From positions 147,959 to 211,958 of the forward strand of contig NZ_CACVBR010000003.1 of the NCBI RefSeq assembly GCF_902728265.1: 64,000 nucleotides of DNA, in the 5' to 3' direction. Position numbers and translations under genes: made by a program. The notes under the pieces were generated by a model. That model worked only from the letters and a program-made list of their open reading frames with translations, was not told the DNA's origin and did no database searches. Position 1 is the first letter of the stretch, and each line of letters opens with the position of its first letter. This DNA is from Chryseobacterium potabilaquae (lineage in GTDB: Bacteria > Bacteroidota > Bacteroidia > Flavobacteriales > Weeksellaceae). This document shows, piece by piece, positions 9,360-18,585 of this stretch.

Positions 9360-10235
9360 TTAAATTGCCACGGTAACATCTACAGTATTGTCAATTTTCT
9401 TGATCAATCCCTGAAGCGTTTTACCTGGGCCTACTTCAATAAAGTTAGTGGCACCATCTTTAATCATATTTTGTACAGACTGTGTCCATTTAACAGGGCC
9501 TGTTAATTGAGAAATAAGATTTTCCTTGATTTGATCAGGATCTATAATCGCTGTTGTCGTGATATTCTGATACACAGGAATCATTGCTTTTCTAAATTTT
9601 GTTTGTTCAATTGCTTTGGCCAATCTCTCTTGTGCCGGCATCATCAATGGAGAATGAAACGCTCCATTTACTTGCAATAATAAAGCTCGTTTTGCGCCTG
9701 CTTCTTTTAATTTTAAACACGCTTCTTCTACCGCGGCCGTTTCTCCCGAAATTACCAACTGCCCTGGACAATTATAATTTGCAGGAACTACAACACCATC
9801 AATCTGCGCACAAATCTCTTCAACTTTAGTATCATCTAATCCTAAAATCGCAGCCATAGAGCTTGGATTCGCATCGCATGCGGCCTGCATCGCCTTTGCT
9901 CTTTCAGAAACTAATTTTAATCCGTCATCAAAGGATAAAACACCATTGGCAACTAATGCTGAAAATTCACCCAAAGAATGCCCTGCCACCATTTCAGCTC
10001 CGAGTCCATTTACCGCTTTAAGGGCAGCCACTGAATGTATAAAAATTGAAGGTTGCGTTACTTCAGTTTTTTTAAGATCAGACTCCTTACCATTAAACAT
10101 TATTGAAAGGATATCAAATCCTAAGATTTCATTGGCAGATTCCATCAAATCCTTTATATCTTTTCGAGAATCATATAATTCTTTTCCCATTCCTACGAAT
10201 TGAGAACCCTGCCCTGGAAATACAAGTGCTTTCAT
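9360..10235 (-). CDS. fabD: Malonyl-CoA:ACP transacylase
   Basis: Loads malonyl groups onto acyl carrier protein for fatty-acid synthesis in the cytosol. The 291-residue protein starts MKALVFPGQGSQFVGMGKEL. The nucleophile is Ser87 in GHSLGE, the catalytic His195 is in NGAFHSPLM, and the acidic/Gln loop is intact. Other fatty-acid genes are not adjacent; it lies in a loose housekeeping run with a GHMP kinase downstream. Its own TATATTTG box is 21 bases before the start. Confidence 0.97.
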   Translation of the reverse strand: MKALVFPGQGSQFVGMGKELYDSRKDIKDLMESANEILGFDILSIMFNGKESDLKKTEVTQPSIFIHSVAALKAVNGLGAEMVAGHSLGEFSALVANGVLSFDDGLKLVSERAKAMQAACDANPSSMAAILGLDDTKVEEICAQIDGVVVPANYNCPGQLVISGETAAVEEACLKLKEAGAKRALLLQVNGAFHSPLMMPAQERLAKAIEQTKFRKAMIPVYQNITTTAIIDPDQIKENLISQLTGPVKWTQSVQNMIKDGATNFIEVGPGKTLQGLIKKIDNTVDVTVAI

Positions 10236-10256
10236 GTATTATTTTAAAATATTTTG

Positions 10257-10264
10257 CAAATATA
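10257..10264 (-). promoter_or_regulatory. Candidate -7 box (TATATTTG) of fabD
   Basis: Exact match to TAnnTTTG, 21 bases before the fabD ATG and in the gap after the LysM gene. No clear -33 element. Confidence 0.5.
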
Positions 10265-10307
10265 AATATAATGTTAAAGAAAACGTTTCTAAATCAAATT
10301 CTATTGT

Positions 10308-12242
10308 TTACGGAACCAACCTAATCACACGATAACCTGCATTCACATAAGCTCCGTTAGCTTTCACTTTTACAAACTCAAATTTAGTAGCGAGTTGAGT
10401 CTGTACTTTATTCATTTGTTTAAAAATCTCTCCTTTCTTATTTTCTCTGGTCAACATGTCATTTACCACATCAAAACCAATTATAGCATATTTAGGGGGC
10501 GTTTTACAATATTTACTTTTATAAGCTGCCAAAATTTCTTTTTCAAAATTTCCGTCTGTGTTTATCTTTCTATCCATCAAATACACCAAGCTAGCTTGAC
10601 TAAGATCATCTACTTTCTTTTCAAAAATGGGTGAATAGTACATACTAAAAGCTTTCATTCCTTGCACTTCCTTTGATAATGAGATTACTCTACTTGAAAA
10701 GGCATCTCCAACACTATCATTAGGATTCGCTAATATAGCAATTACCGGTGCCGACTGACCCGTCATCATATTTTGATCAAGTTGAATTTCTGAAGGTGCA
10801 TTTACAATAGCTATGTTTGCATTCTTTATTATTTTTTCAAGACCTGCTTTAATGTAGTTTGCATTCGTTTTATCACTATCCGCAACTATATAAACTTTTT
10901 GATCGGAATAGGCTGCCTTTACTTCCTCTACAATTTTGTCTGCATACACTTGATCATTGGTTTCTACAATAATAAGATTGCTATAATTGTATAATTCTGA
11001 AGAGTTTGCAAAAGGAGCAACAATCGGAATTTTTTGATTCTTTGTAAATTCTAATACATCAATAACATTCGATTTGAAAAAAGGTCCAATGATTAAATCT
11101 GTATTATTAGGGTTTATTTGAGTTAATGAACTTTTAAATGACGATTCATTTCCTGAATCAACTATTTTAACATCCAATTTCTGGCCGCTTTTCGCATTTC
11201 TTTCTATGGCAAGTTTTGCTCCCGTTAAGAAATCCAATGCCATGGTTCTGTATTGTGTTTCGTTTGTACTATACCCAAAAGGCAACATCAAAACAACACT
11301 CAACGCATCTCCATTCCTTTTTATATAGGCTGCATCTAGTTTTTTAATTTTTAAAACCATTCCCGCCTTAAGCCCATGTGAAAGTTCAGGATTAAGAGCC
11401 ACTAAGTCATCAATAGTAACTCCAAATTTATTGATAATTGAAAAAACAGTATCTCCCTGTAAAACAGTATAAGTTACATAATCATCTGCTAATACTTTAT
11501 TTTCACTTCCAGAAGCATTTGATCCTTTATGGTTTTCTGTATCAAGATTTTCTTTTTTATTTCCTTTTATTTCTTCAGTAGAAGTTACGCTAGTAGACTT
11601 CCCTACATTAATTTTATCCCCAGACTTTAATCCTTTTTCTTCTAATCCTGGATTGAGTGCAAAAAGTTGTTTCTGGGTAATATTAAACTGTTTTGAAATT
11701 CTATAGTAGTTATCCTTAGATTGAACTATATATTCTCCTTCAGCAGCCGTTAATACTGGCTTATCACCTACATTTTCCATACTTTTCGTATTCGTAATTG
11801 GAGCTAGTTGCTGAGTTCCACCATATTTTTTAATGCTTTCTAAAGGTAGAGTAATTTCATCTCCTATTTTCATATGAGAATCCAAATCCGGATTAAGCTT
11901 CCTTAAATCAGATTCGGAAATACGATATTGTTTAGTAATACCATATATTGTTTGTTTAGGTTCTAGTATAATTTTACCATATTGAGAATTATTAACAGGT
12001 TTTGTAGAAACAATCGTTCTAGATTGTCCCGCAGAGGTACCAGAGTTAACGGTCAATACATCTCCAATAGCAATCTTACCATCTTTAACATTGGGATTCA
12101 GCTTTAACAATTCATCTACAGTTATTCCATATTTTTTAGCTATATTATAAGGAGTATCCCCCTTTACAACGGTGTGTGATTTTTGAGCCGATACATTCAA
12201 AATCATACATAAACTGGATAGAATAAAAAACCTCTTTATCAT
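10308..12242 (-). CDS. Four-LysM secreted protein with a periplasmic-binding-like C-terminal domain
   Basis: A 644-residue exported protein that probably binds peptidoglycan through LysM domains. A signal peptide (1-19, ending NVSAQ) is followed by four LysM repeats at about 22-65, 88-132, 169-213 and 255-300. Each has a (G/K)DT/DN...I...(F/Y)xI/V...LxxLNP core. From about 313 to the end there is a type-1 periplasmic-binding fold (VVLMLPFG, DLIIGPFFKSNVIDVLEFT, KIPIVAPFANSSE) like the receptor domain of amino-acid ABC systems or LppC/LpoA. No transporter genes are nearby, so a cell-wall sensing or synthase-activating role is more likely than transport (inference). Confidence 0.88.
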   Translation of the reverse strand: MIKRFFILSSLCMILNVSAQKSHTVVKGDTPYNIAKKYGITVDELLKLNPNVKDGKIAIGDVLTVNSGTSAGQSRTIVSTKPVNNSQYGKIILEPKQTIYGITKQYRISESDLRKLNPDLDSHMKIGDEITLPLESIKKYGGTQQLAPITNTKSMENVGDKPVLTAAEGEYIVQSKDNYYRISKQFNITQKQLFALNPGLEEKGLKSGDKINVGKSTSVTSTEEIKGNKKENLDTENHKGSNASGSENKVLADDYVTYTVLQGDTVFSIINKFGVTIDDLVALNPELSHGLKAGMVLKIKKLDAAYIKRNGDALSVVLMLPFGYSTNETQYRTMALDFLTGAKLAIERNAKSGQKLDVKIVDSGNESSFKSSLTQINPNNTDLIIGPFFKSNVIDVLEFTKNQKIPIVAPFANSSELYNYSNLIIVETNDQVYADKIVEEVKAAYSDQKVYIVADSDKTNANYIKAGLEKIIKNANIAIVNAPSEIQLDQNMMTGQSAPVIAILANPNDSVGDAFSSRVISLSKEVQGMKAFSMYYSPIFEKKVDDLSQASLVYLMDRKINTDGNFEKEILAAYKSKYCKTPPKYAIIGFDVVNDMLTRENKKGEIFKQMNKVQTQLATKFEFVKVKANGAYVNAGYRVIRLVP

Positions 12243-12262
12243 AGTGGATAATTATAATCTTA

Positions 12263-12270
12263 CAAAAATA
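12263..12270 (-). promoter_or_regulatory. Candidate -7 box (TATTTTTG) of the LysM gene
   Basis: Matches TAnnTTTG in the 39-base gap between bshC and the LysM gene, 20 bases before the ATG. The gene can therefore be transcribed independently of bshC. Confidence 0.45.
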
Positions 12271-12281
12271 CTTCTTTAAAA

Positions 12282-13868
12282 TTAAATGGCAACAATTATT
12301 AATTTTGATTGCTCTATCTCCATCTCTTCCAAACAAGTTTCAAGCCACTCATACCCGTAATCTGCAAAAAATACACTAAAATTATAAATTCTTTCCTGCC
12401 AGATCCCTGAAGGATGTACATCCAAAAATAAATTTTCAAGGCGTTCCCATAATTCTTTTTGCTTTATTTTCTCTGCATGCAGAAGGCGTTTTTTCATTTT
12501 TTTAAAAGATTTTAGCTGCCTTACTTCTTCCGCTTTTACCATATTTCCAAACGAATGATCTGTATTTTCTGCCACCGTCTTCAGCGTAGAAAAATCATCT
12601 ATTAAAAGATTCTCCCTTTGCTCTAGCAATGCAAGAATATCATTATTTTTCAAAATCTTATTATTTGTGATCACCGTAAAATTTTGAAAAAAATCTTCTA
12701 TTTTTATACCAAGTTTTTGAATTTTTTTCAAGAGTTTTTCCTTTAAGAAAAGCATAGAATTCCTAGGAATTAAAATAGGAAATGGAATATCTAGTTTTGA
12801 AAAATAATCTTTTAGTTCCAGCCAATACATAATCTCCGCATTTCCTCCAATATATGCCAAGTTGGGTAAAATTTTCTCCTGATAGACAGGTCGAAGCAAT
12901 GCATTGGGGCTAAAATTTTCAGGGAACTTTTCTAGCTCCATGACAATCTCTTCTTGTGTAAACTCAATATTTTTGTCTACAACAAAGTATTTTTGTCCGT
13001 CATAATCGATTCGATCTCTGGTTTCCGAAAGATAGAATAGATTAATATCCCGAGGATTTACCTGAACTTTACCATATTTTTCAGTCAAAGAATCCACTTT
13101 CGACTTTGAAAATCTCTTCAAATCTGAGCTAATAAGTTCTTCTTTAAAAATAGGAATACATTGATTTTTAAGCTCTTTTGAATCACCATCTAAAATCAAT
13201 AATCCAAAATCTGAAAAAAGCCTATTTACTATAATAGAAATAGCCTCAGCAAGTGTATTTCCAGTTTTATAAGCCTCTTTCAACATAAGAATCAGTTCCG
13301 TACCAAAAACCGTATCCTTAAATTCCTTTTCAAACTCAGAAATAAAAGAGATATCACTTACCTGTATTCGCCCAACTGCTCCTCCTGATTTCTCATTGAT
13401 TTCATAATAATTATTCTCTGTTTTGAAATGATTAATTTCCAAGAAGTCATGATCTTCTGATGCCACCCAATACATCGGCACAAAATCATAGTCAGAAAAA
13501 CGCTCCTTCAAAAATGAGCAAGTTTTAATAGTTTGAAGAATTTTATATATGAAAAACACAGGTCCTGAAAACAGATTAAGCTGATGCCCTGTTGTAATGG
13601 TAAACGTATTAGACCTCTTCAAATCATCCAAATTCTTTTGTTGTTTTGGAGAAAGAATAAGCTTGGATAACTGGCTTTGTAATACATGAAACAAAATATT
13701 CCTTTGCTCTTCAGTAAAAGAATGTTGTTTTGCCTGAATCTGCTTTTCAAAATTATCTAAAGAGAATGTACTTTCTTTAAACCCCTCAATTGTATGATTT
13801 AAAAAATCTTTTATTAGTGGAGGGATACTTTCTATATCATGAAATGATAATTTATTAATCGTCTTCAA
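12282..13868 (-). CDS. bshC: Bacillithiol biosynthesis cysteine-adding enzyme
   Basis: Adds cysteine to GlcN-malate in the last step of bacillithiol synthesis (cytosol). The family landmarks TITTGHQLNLFSGPVFFIYKI and VPMYWVASEDHDFLEINHF are clear, and the C-terminus holds the expected coiled region. The frame opens at 13910, where the extension (MVLCGICSTKTQTK) is unlike the family and overlaps the porin gene by 29 bases. The codon at 13868 is a TTG that gives (L/M)KTINKLSFHDIESIPPLIKDFL, the usual BshC N-terminus, and leaves a 13-base gap. I therefore choose this TTG start, giving 528 residues. BshA and BshB are not in the window. Confidence 0.9.
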   Translation of the reverse strand: MKTINKLSFHDIESIPPLIKDFLNHTIEGFKESTFSLDNFEKQIQAKQHSFTEEQRNILFHVLQSQLSKLILSPKQQKNLDDLKRSNTFTITTGHQLNLFSGPVFFIYKILQTIKTCSFLKERFSDYDFVPMYWVASEDHDFLEINHFKTENNYYEINEKSGGAVGRIQVSDISFISEFEKEFKDTVFGTELILMLKEAYKTGNTLAEAISIIVNRLFSDFGLLILDGDSKELKNQCIPIFKEELISSDLKRFSKSKVDSLTEKYGKVQVNPRDINLFYLSETRDRIDYDGQKYFVVDKNIEFTQEEIVMELEKFPENFSPNALLRPVYQEKILPNLAYIGGNAEIMYWLELKDYFSKLDIPFPILIPRNSMLFLKEKLLKKIQKLGIKIEDFFQNFTVITNNKILKNNDILALLEQRENLLIDDFSTLKTVAENTDHSFGNMVKAEEVRQLKSFKKMKKRLLHAEKIKQKELWERLENLFLDVHPSGIWQERIYNFSVFFADYGYEWLETCLEEMEIEQSKLIIVAI

Positions 13869-13881
13869 CTTTGTTTGGGTT

Positions 13882-15819
13882 TTAGTTGAACAAATACCAC
13901 ACAATACCAATATTTAATCTAAAATCGTATACTGGATAATGAGGGAAAGCATATGCTTTATTATGAGAAAGGAATGTTCCTATTTGTTGACCTTCTATAT
14001 AGAAAAACATTTTTTTCACTTTCATATTAAAATACAGATCCAAAATAGGTTGTCCTCCAATTGAAAAAGCATCTGCACTGGGTAGAATATATTCATTAAG
14101 TATCGGAAAATATTCTCTAGAGGCAAATTTTGAGAAATAATATGCTTTTATACCGGCTTGAATTTCGGCCGCTTTTTTAAATGCTTTCGCTTGATAGAAA
14201 AAATTAGCCCTTCCTATAAAACTTGGCAAAGGCAATAGTTCTTTATTAGTCAATACATTTTGAAACTGTAATTTTGTATTCAGATGAAAATTACCATAAC
14301 TAAATGTAGCCTCTCCTCCAATTTGAGAAATATTTACAGAGCTATCACTTTGTCTAGGCATCGCATTAAAATCAAAATAAGTATAATTATCAATTCTAAA
14401 ATAATTAACAAATAATTCTGTTTTAAACCATTTAAGATTTACATTGCCTCCTATCTCAGTAATAGATTGATTTTTTGCATTTTGATAATAATAATTATAG
14501 TTATTATAAGGTGATGTATTAATTAAGTAATTAAATGACGGATACGCATTTTGAAAATTAATTTTAGCATTGACAATATAATCTTTTATCGGCTCAAACT
14601 TAAGATTGTTGGTAGTTTTAAGATATGTTCCAAATTGGCTTCCATTGGAGAATTCCATAAATGAATTTAATTGGATTTTGTCAAAGAGTTTAATTTGTAG
14701 ATTACCAATCGCTCCTAGTCTATTTTCCTTAAGTTCAGTTGGTATTTCTAAAATGGGCAAGTTTATTTGAGTAGCACCAAATTTTAACATTTGATATCGA
14801 ACCCCTGCGTCAAGTTTAAACTTTTCATTATCCCATACTAAACTCACTGTATTGCTTAAATTATCTGAGTATTTTTTGGTAGAAAAGGGAAAATCAGTTA
14901 CTATTTCTGCTGGAAAATCATACCAATATGCTTCCAAAACGGACTGATTATAATAATATTTATTCCCTTGATGAGAAATTGTATGTCTTATTTTAAAAGG
15001 AATTTTTTCTGAATTAAAAGGAGCAAATTGATGAGTAAGATAATACCTTCTGTAAGAAAACTGAGAACTTGATCCTGCCAAATTCACCTGCATATTTTGT
15101 CTGTTTCTAGAATTTGAATCTCCATTTTGGAAAAGGCTATCCCCTACTATACCTCCATTTTCCTGAGCATTGACATTCTGATGTAAATAATGGGCAAAAA
15201 GTTCATAATTTCCACTTTTGGAAATATAATGTCCTGAAAATAATGTATTATTATTAGCCACTAAAGAGTTTCTGTATAGTCCTTGGGATCGAAGCCCCAT
15301 ATATTCCAATGCAAAATTGAATCTTTTCCCAATATTTTGAGTGTAGGTTGATTTTAATCCACCTCCATTTCTCATTGAGTTATGATAAACAAATGTTGCC
15401 GTAGGCGTTTTCACATCATAATAACGGATATCATCAACCTCTAAAATATCATATGACTTATTAGTAGGCATTAATGCTAAATTTTGCCCAGAAATAACTT
15501 CATATGACAAAGGATTAAAACCTGCCCCCACATTCGCAAACTGAACTTTTCCAAAATTATCCTTGTTATTATATTGGGAAAAAATATAGGTTTTATCAAA
15601 AGTCATCACCGTATCAAAGACTTTCTTTGCAGAATATTGTGCTTGATATAGATAGTCATTAATAGTCGGTTTAAATATTTTTAAAGAATCTTTCTTTCCT
15701 GAGTCGATGACTAAAGTATCCTCTACTTTCTGAGAAGGTTTTTTAGATTCTATTTTTTTAACTACTTGAGATTTAGCAAAAAAACAGAAAAAGAATATGA
15801 TAAAGAATATATACTTCAT
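13882..15819 (-). CDS. Outer-membrane putative porin (Porin_10 type)
   Basis: A 645-residue outer-membrane beta-barrel candidate. A signal peptide (MKYIFFIIFFFCFFAKSQ) is followed by a Lys/Ser-rich linker. A long series of alternating aromatic/polar strands comes next, and the last residues (LNIGIVWYLFN) form a typical barrel C-terminus. The segments NVGAGFNPLSYEV, YYDVKTPTATFVYHNSM and GLRSQGLYRNSL match the Bacteroidota 'putative porin' family. The transported solute is unknown. It heads the run porin, bshC, LysM, fabD, GHMP kinase, and has a TATTTTTG box 17 bases before its start. Confidence 0.88.
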   Translation of the reverse strand: MKYIFFIIFFFCFFAKSQVVKKIESKKPSQKVEDTLVIDSGKKDSLKIFKPTINDYLYQAQYSAKKVFDTVMTFDKTYIFSQYNNKDNFGKVQFANVGAGFNPLSYEVISGQNLALMPTNKSYDILEVDDIRYYDVKTPTATFVYHNSMRNGGGLKSTYTQNIGKRFNFALEYMGLRSQGLYRNSLVANNNTLFSGHYISKSGNYELFAHYLHQNVNAQENGGIVGDSLFQNGDSNSRNRQNMQVNLAGSSSQFSYRRYYLTHQFAPFNSEKIPFKIRHTISHQGNKYYYNQSVLEAYWYDFPAEIVTDFPFSTKKYSDNLSNTVSLVWDNEKFKLDAGVRYQMLKFGATQINLPILEIPTELKENRLGAIGNLQIKLFDKIQLNSFMEFSNGSQFGTYLKTTNNLKFEPIKDYIVNAKINFQNAYPSFNYLINTSPYNNYNYYYQNAKNQSITEIGGNVNLKWFKTELFVNYFRIDNYTYFDFNAMPRQSDSSVNISQIGGEATFSYGNFHLNTKLQFQNVLTNKELLPLPSFIGRANFFYQAKAFKKAAEIQAGIKAYYFSKFASREYFPILNEYILPSADAFSIGGQPILDLYFNMKVKKMFFYIEGQQIGTFLSHNKAYAFPHYPVYDFRLNIGIVWYLFN

Positions 15820-15836
15820 TATTTGATTTTGTAAAG

Positions 15837-15844
15837 CAAAAATA
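15837..15844 (-). promoter_or_regulatory. Candidate -7 box (TATTTTTG) of the porin gene
   Basis: Matches TAnnTTTG, 17 bases before the ATG at 15819. A TTTTT run lies about 18 bases upstream in place of a -33 TTTG. Confidence 0.5.
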
Positions 15845-16051
15845 AGAAATAATAAGGGAATAAAAAGTGGCAGAAGTACAACCTTGAGAAATTGCTGAAT
15901 AATTTAATTCTCAAAGCAAAATGTTTTACAACTATACAATTTAGGTTAGAAACATTATTCTCATTTTCGTATAAAGAAGATATGAAAATTTCGTATAAAG
16001 TTATTTTCAAAGCTTCATAAGACTCATCTTAAAAATATCCCTTAAAGTAAA

Positions 16052-16084
16052 AAACAAAAACCCCCGATACTATTTGTAACGGGG
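16052..16084 (-). terminator. Intrinsic terminator of the SusCD operon
   Basis: On the minus strand CCCCG / CGGGG plus inner TAC/GTA pairs, one mismatch, and a T-rich tail. It lies 37 bases after the lipoprotein stop. Confidence 0.85.
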
Positions 16085-16120
16085 TATTCTTTTTAGAGTC
16101 TTTTAGTAGAAAGAATATTC

Positions 16121-16945
16121 TTAAAACCCTACAAACTCTTCTTTGATATGTGGATTACCACTATCATCAGTAAATTGTCCTTGAGGAACAAAATAATTAG
16201 CATAAATTACCAGTTTTCTAGAACACTTATCAATAGTAGAAACTTTTGAAGGATCCGTAGACATCCTAATTTTAACCATTCCATATGATGAATGAACAAA
16301 TCCTGTATCCTGAGTATCAAAAGTTACGACCCCATTCGCATCATACTTCACAATTAGCGGAGTCGCAGTAGGAATATCTAGAAAATCATTAATTCTCAAA
16401 GTATTAGGCTGTCCAGCAACCTCCTCAATTGTAAATACATCTGGACTTTGCCAAAACCCCGTAGTATAGTTAAAGTTACCACCACTGCCCAGGAAATTGC
16501 TTATAGGACAAGTTAATGACATATTTAATGTATAAGTCTGATTGTATTGTGCATTAGCAATAGAATTAGATTGTAATTTAAATACTGCTGCTTTAGAGGT
16601 TGTTGAGCTACCAGATTCTAAAATTCTAATAGTAAATTTTCCAGAATTCGCCCCATTTCCAAAACCAGCTCCATTGTTTAGGATTTGAAATTGGGTTCCT
16701 TCAACAGCCGTTGAATTTTGAGTATCAACTACTAAATTTACCGGATGCGAGCCATCAACGGGCTTCATAGCTCCAAAATCAATCGTCACATCTTTGTGAT
16801 TTGAACCTTGCTCTACAAAAGCAACTCCTTCGTCACTCTTAAAAAACAAGTAAGGTTCCCCTTCATAATAAATATCATCTTGCTTACAGCTAGTGAAAGC
16901 CACTGCTAAGGCTAAAAATATACCAAATTTTAAGTATTTTGTCAT
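16121..16945 (-). CDS. Lipoprotein in SusE/SusF position
   Basis: A 274-residue lipoprotein with a lipobox (VAFTSC, Cys20) followed by KQDD. Residues about 30-150 look like a beta-sandwich: YLFFKSDEGVAFVEQGS, then STAVEGTQFQI, which resembles Calx-beta/DUF4843-like modules. The C-terminal part is not recognised. It is the last gene of the SusC-SusD-lipoprotein unit, starting 17 bases after the SusD stop. It is therefore probably a surface-exposed ligand-binding partner like SusE/F. No CAZyme or regulator is adjacent to reveal the ligand. Confidence 0.75.
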   Translation of the reverse strand: MTKYLKFGIFLALAVAFTSCKQDDIYYEGEPYLFFKSDEGVAFVEQGSNHKDVTIDFGAMKPVDGSHPVNLVVDTQNSTAVEGTQFQILNNGAGFGNGANSGKFTIRILESGSSTTSKAAVFKLQSNSIANAQYNQTYTLNMSLTCPISNFLGSGGNFNYTTGFWQSPDVFTIEEVAGQPNTLRINDFLDIPTATPLIVKYDANGVVTFDTQDTGFVHSSYGMVKIRMSTDPSKVSTIDKCSRKLVIYANYFVPQGQFTDDSGNPHIKEEFVGF

Positions 16946-16962
16946 AACATTTTTTTTAATTA

Positions 16963-18573
16963 TTAGTAACCAGGGTTCTGAACAATTGTAGGATTTCCTT
17001 GAACCTCAGCTAAAGGGATAGGTAAAGTAAACTTGTAGCTATTGATATCTAGCGTTGTAGGAAGAGAAGTGATTCTATCATCTGTAAAGTGTCTATCAAT
17101 ACTTACACCTGCTATTTTCCCTAATCTTCTTAAATCAACATAACGGTGTCCTTCAAAACACAATTCTGCTCTTCTTTCTTTCAAAATATCCTGCAATGCA
17201 CCTGGAATGCTGCTATAAGTAGGAGCTGTTACCGTACCAGTAAATCGTCTTGCATCTCTTATATTTTTAATATAGTTTGCTGCCACTGCAAAGTTTCCAC
17301 CAAATGCCTCACACTCTGCAAGAATAAGATACATTTCAGAAAGTCTAACAGTTTTAATATCATTTCTTAAATTTTGATTTCCTTTTCCTGGATATTTATC
17401 AATAATAATTACATCAGACGTAATATAATTTGGATTCGTAGCATATCCTGCATCAACTTTAGAAGTAGTATCTACAAAAGCAAACTTTCTAATATCACTG
17501 GTATAGCTCAACAATATATTATACTGATTACGTCCCATATCAAAAAGAGGTGATCCATTGGCATTGGAAGCATTTGTTGTATACAATGCCGCAATATTTC
17601 CCCAAGCTCCTGTTAAAGGTCTAGACAATGCCCAAATATTTTCTCCTCTAAAATTTTGGAAGGAAGGCACTGCTGCTGTACCTGTATTCGATCTATCATT
17701 CCATAAGTTTCTATAAGGCACCGCTGTAGCTACCGGTGTTGATTCATTATAAAAAGCGGTAGCCCAAGTTCCTGTTAAAGCAGGTGTTCCTGCTGGCATA
17801 GGAGTTGCCGGCGTCAAAACCAAACCAGAACCTGTAATAGCTGCTTGAGCATATTGTTTTGCTAAATCATGCTTTCCTCTATTTAGGTTAACTCTTGCTC
17901 TTAAAGCGTCAATCAACGGTTTTGTTACAAAATAGTAGTCTGAAACTGCAGTATTTAAATTGGCATATGCAAAATCCAAATCTGCATTGATCTGATTGTA
18001 AATAGCTCCATTATTTACTCTAGGAAGCTTTAAATATAAATCATCACTCGCCTCAATCGACAACACTACTCCAAGAGCATTATCATCAGCCATATTTGTT
18101 GTAAAATAAGACTCCAACTGAATGTAAGCAAATGCTCTTAACGCTCTCGCTTGAGCCAATACAGAATTATAAGTTACCACTTCTCCTGCCGCAGGTGTAA
18201 TTCCTTCAGCAGCTTTTAGTAATCTGTTTACTCTATTAATAGTGGTATAATGAGATTGCCAAATCCCACTGCTATATGCTTCAGAATTGTCTATAAAAAA
18301 ACGGTGTAGGACAACATCCTGTCCTGTATTGGTAGGCGCAATTCCAACTTCATCCGTAAATACAGAAGTAAACTTTATTTCGTTTGTTGTGTTTACACTT
18401 GCATATACAGCACCTAAAAGATAGTTATTTAAATCCGCAACATTATTAAAAGTATCACTATCATTTAACTCATTAGATTGAATAATATCTAGAGAGTCCT
18501 CACAAGAAACAATAGTAAGTCCTAAAGTAAGTGATAGAAATAATATTTTTATTGTACTTTTTATTTTATTCAT
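16963..18573 (-). CDS. SusD/RagB-family nutrient-binding lipoprotein
   Basis: Outer-membrane lid lipoprotein that captures ligand for its SusC transporter. It has 536 residues, with the lipobox TIVSC (Cys24) followed by EDSLDI. The TPR-like SusD core is visible (IWQSHYTTINRVNRLLKAAEGI, ALRAFAYIQLESYF). The family's C-terminal signature is also present: KTVRLSEMYLILAECEAF, then ILKERRAELCFEGHRYVDLRRLG. It starts 12 bases after the SusC stop, so the two are cotranscribed. The ligand is unknown; no glycan-degrading genes accompany the pair. Confidence 0.96.
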   Translation of the reverse strand: MNKIKSTIKILFLSLTLGLTIVSCEDSLDIIQSNELNDSDTFNNVADLNNYLLGAVYASVNTTNEIKFTSVFTDEVGIAPTNTGQDVVLHRFFIDNSEAYSSGIWQSHYTTINRVNRLLKAAEGITPAAGEVVTYNSVLAQARALRAFAYIQLESYFTTNMADDNALGVVLSIEASDDLYLKLPRVNNGAIYNQINADLDFAYANLNTAVSDYYFVTKPLIDALRARVNLNRGKHDLAKQYAQAAITGSGLVLTPATPMPAGTPALTGTWATAFYNESTPVATAVPYRNLWNDRSNTGTAAVPSFQNFRGENIWALSRPLTGAWGNIAALYTTNASNANGSPLFDMGRNQYNILLSYTSDIRKFAFVDTTSKVDAGYATNPNYITSDVIIIDKYPGKGNQNLRNDIKTVRLSEMYLILAECEAFGGNFAVAANYIKNIRDARRFTGTVTAPTYSSIPGALQDILKERRAELCFEGHRYVDLRRLGKIAGVSIDRHFTDDRITSLPTTLDINSYKFTLPIPLAEVQGNPTIVQNPGY

Positions 18574-18585
18574 TTTTATTTATTT

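Larger units (their letters stand above)
15820..16120. other. Intergenic region between SusE-position lipoprotein and porin
   Basis: 301 bases. It holds the porin promoter box at its left and the terminator of the SusCD operon at its right. A 63-codon ORF in the middle has no start context or coding character and is not counted. Confidence 0.5.

Noticed and set aside
15819..16010. 63-codon minus-strand ORF upstream of the porin gene
   Set aside because: It ends at the porin start, spans the porin promoter box, has a biased Phe/Leu/Tyr composition and no recognisable family.
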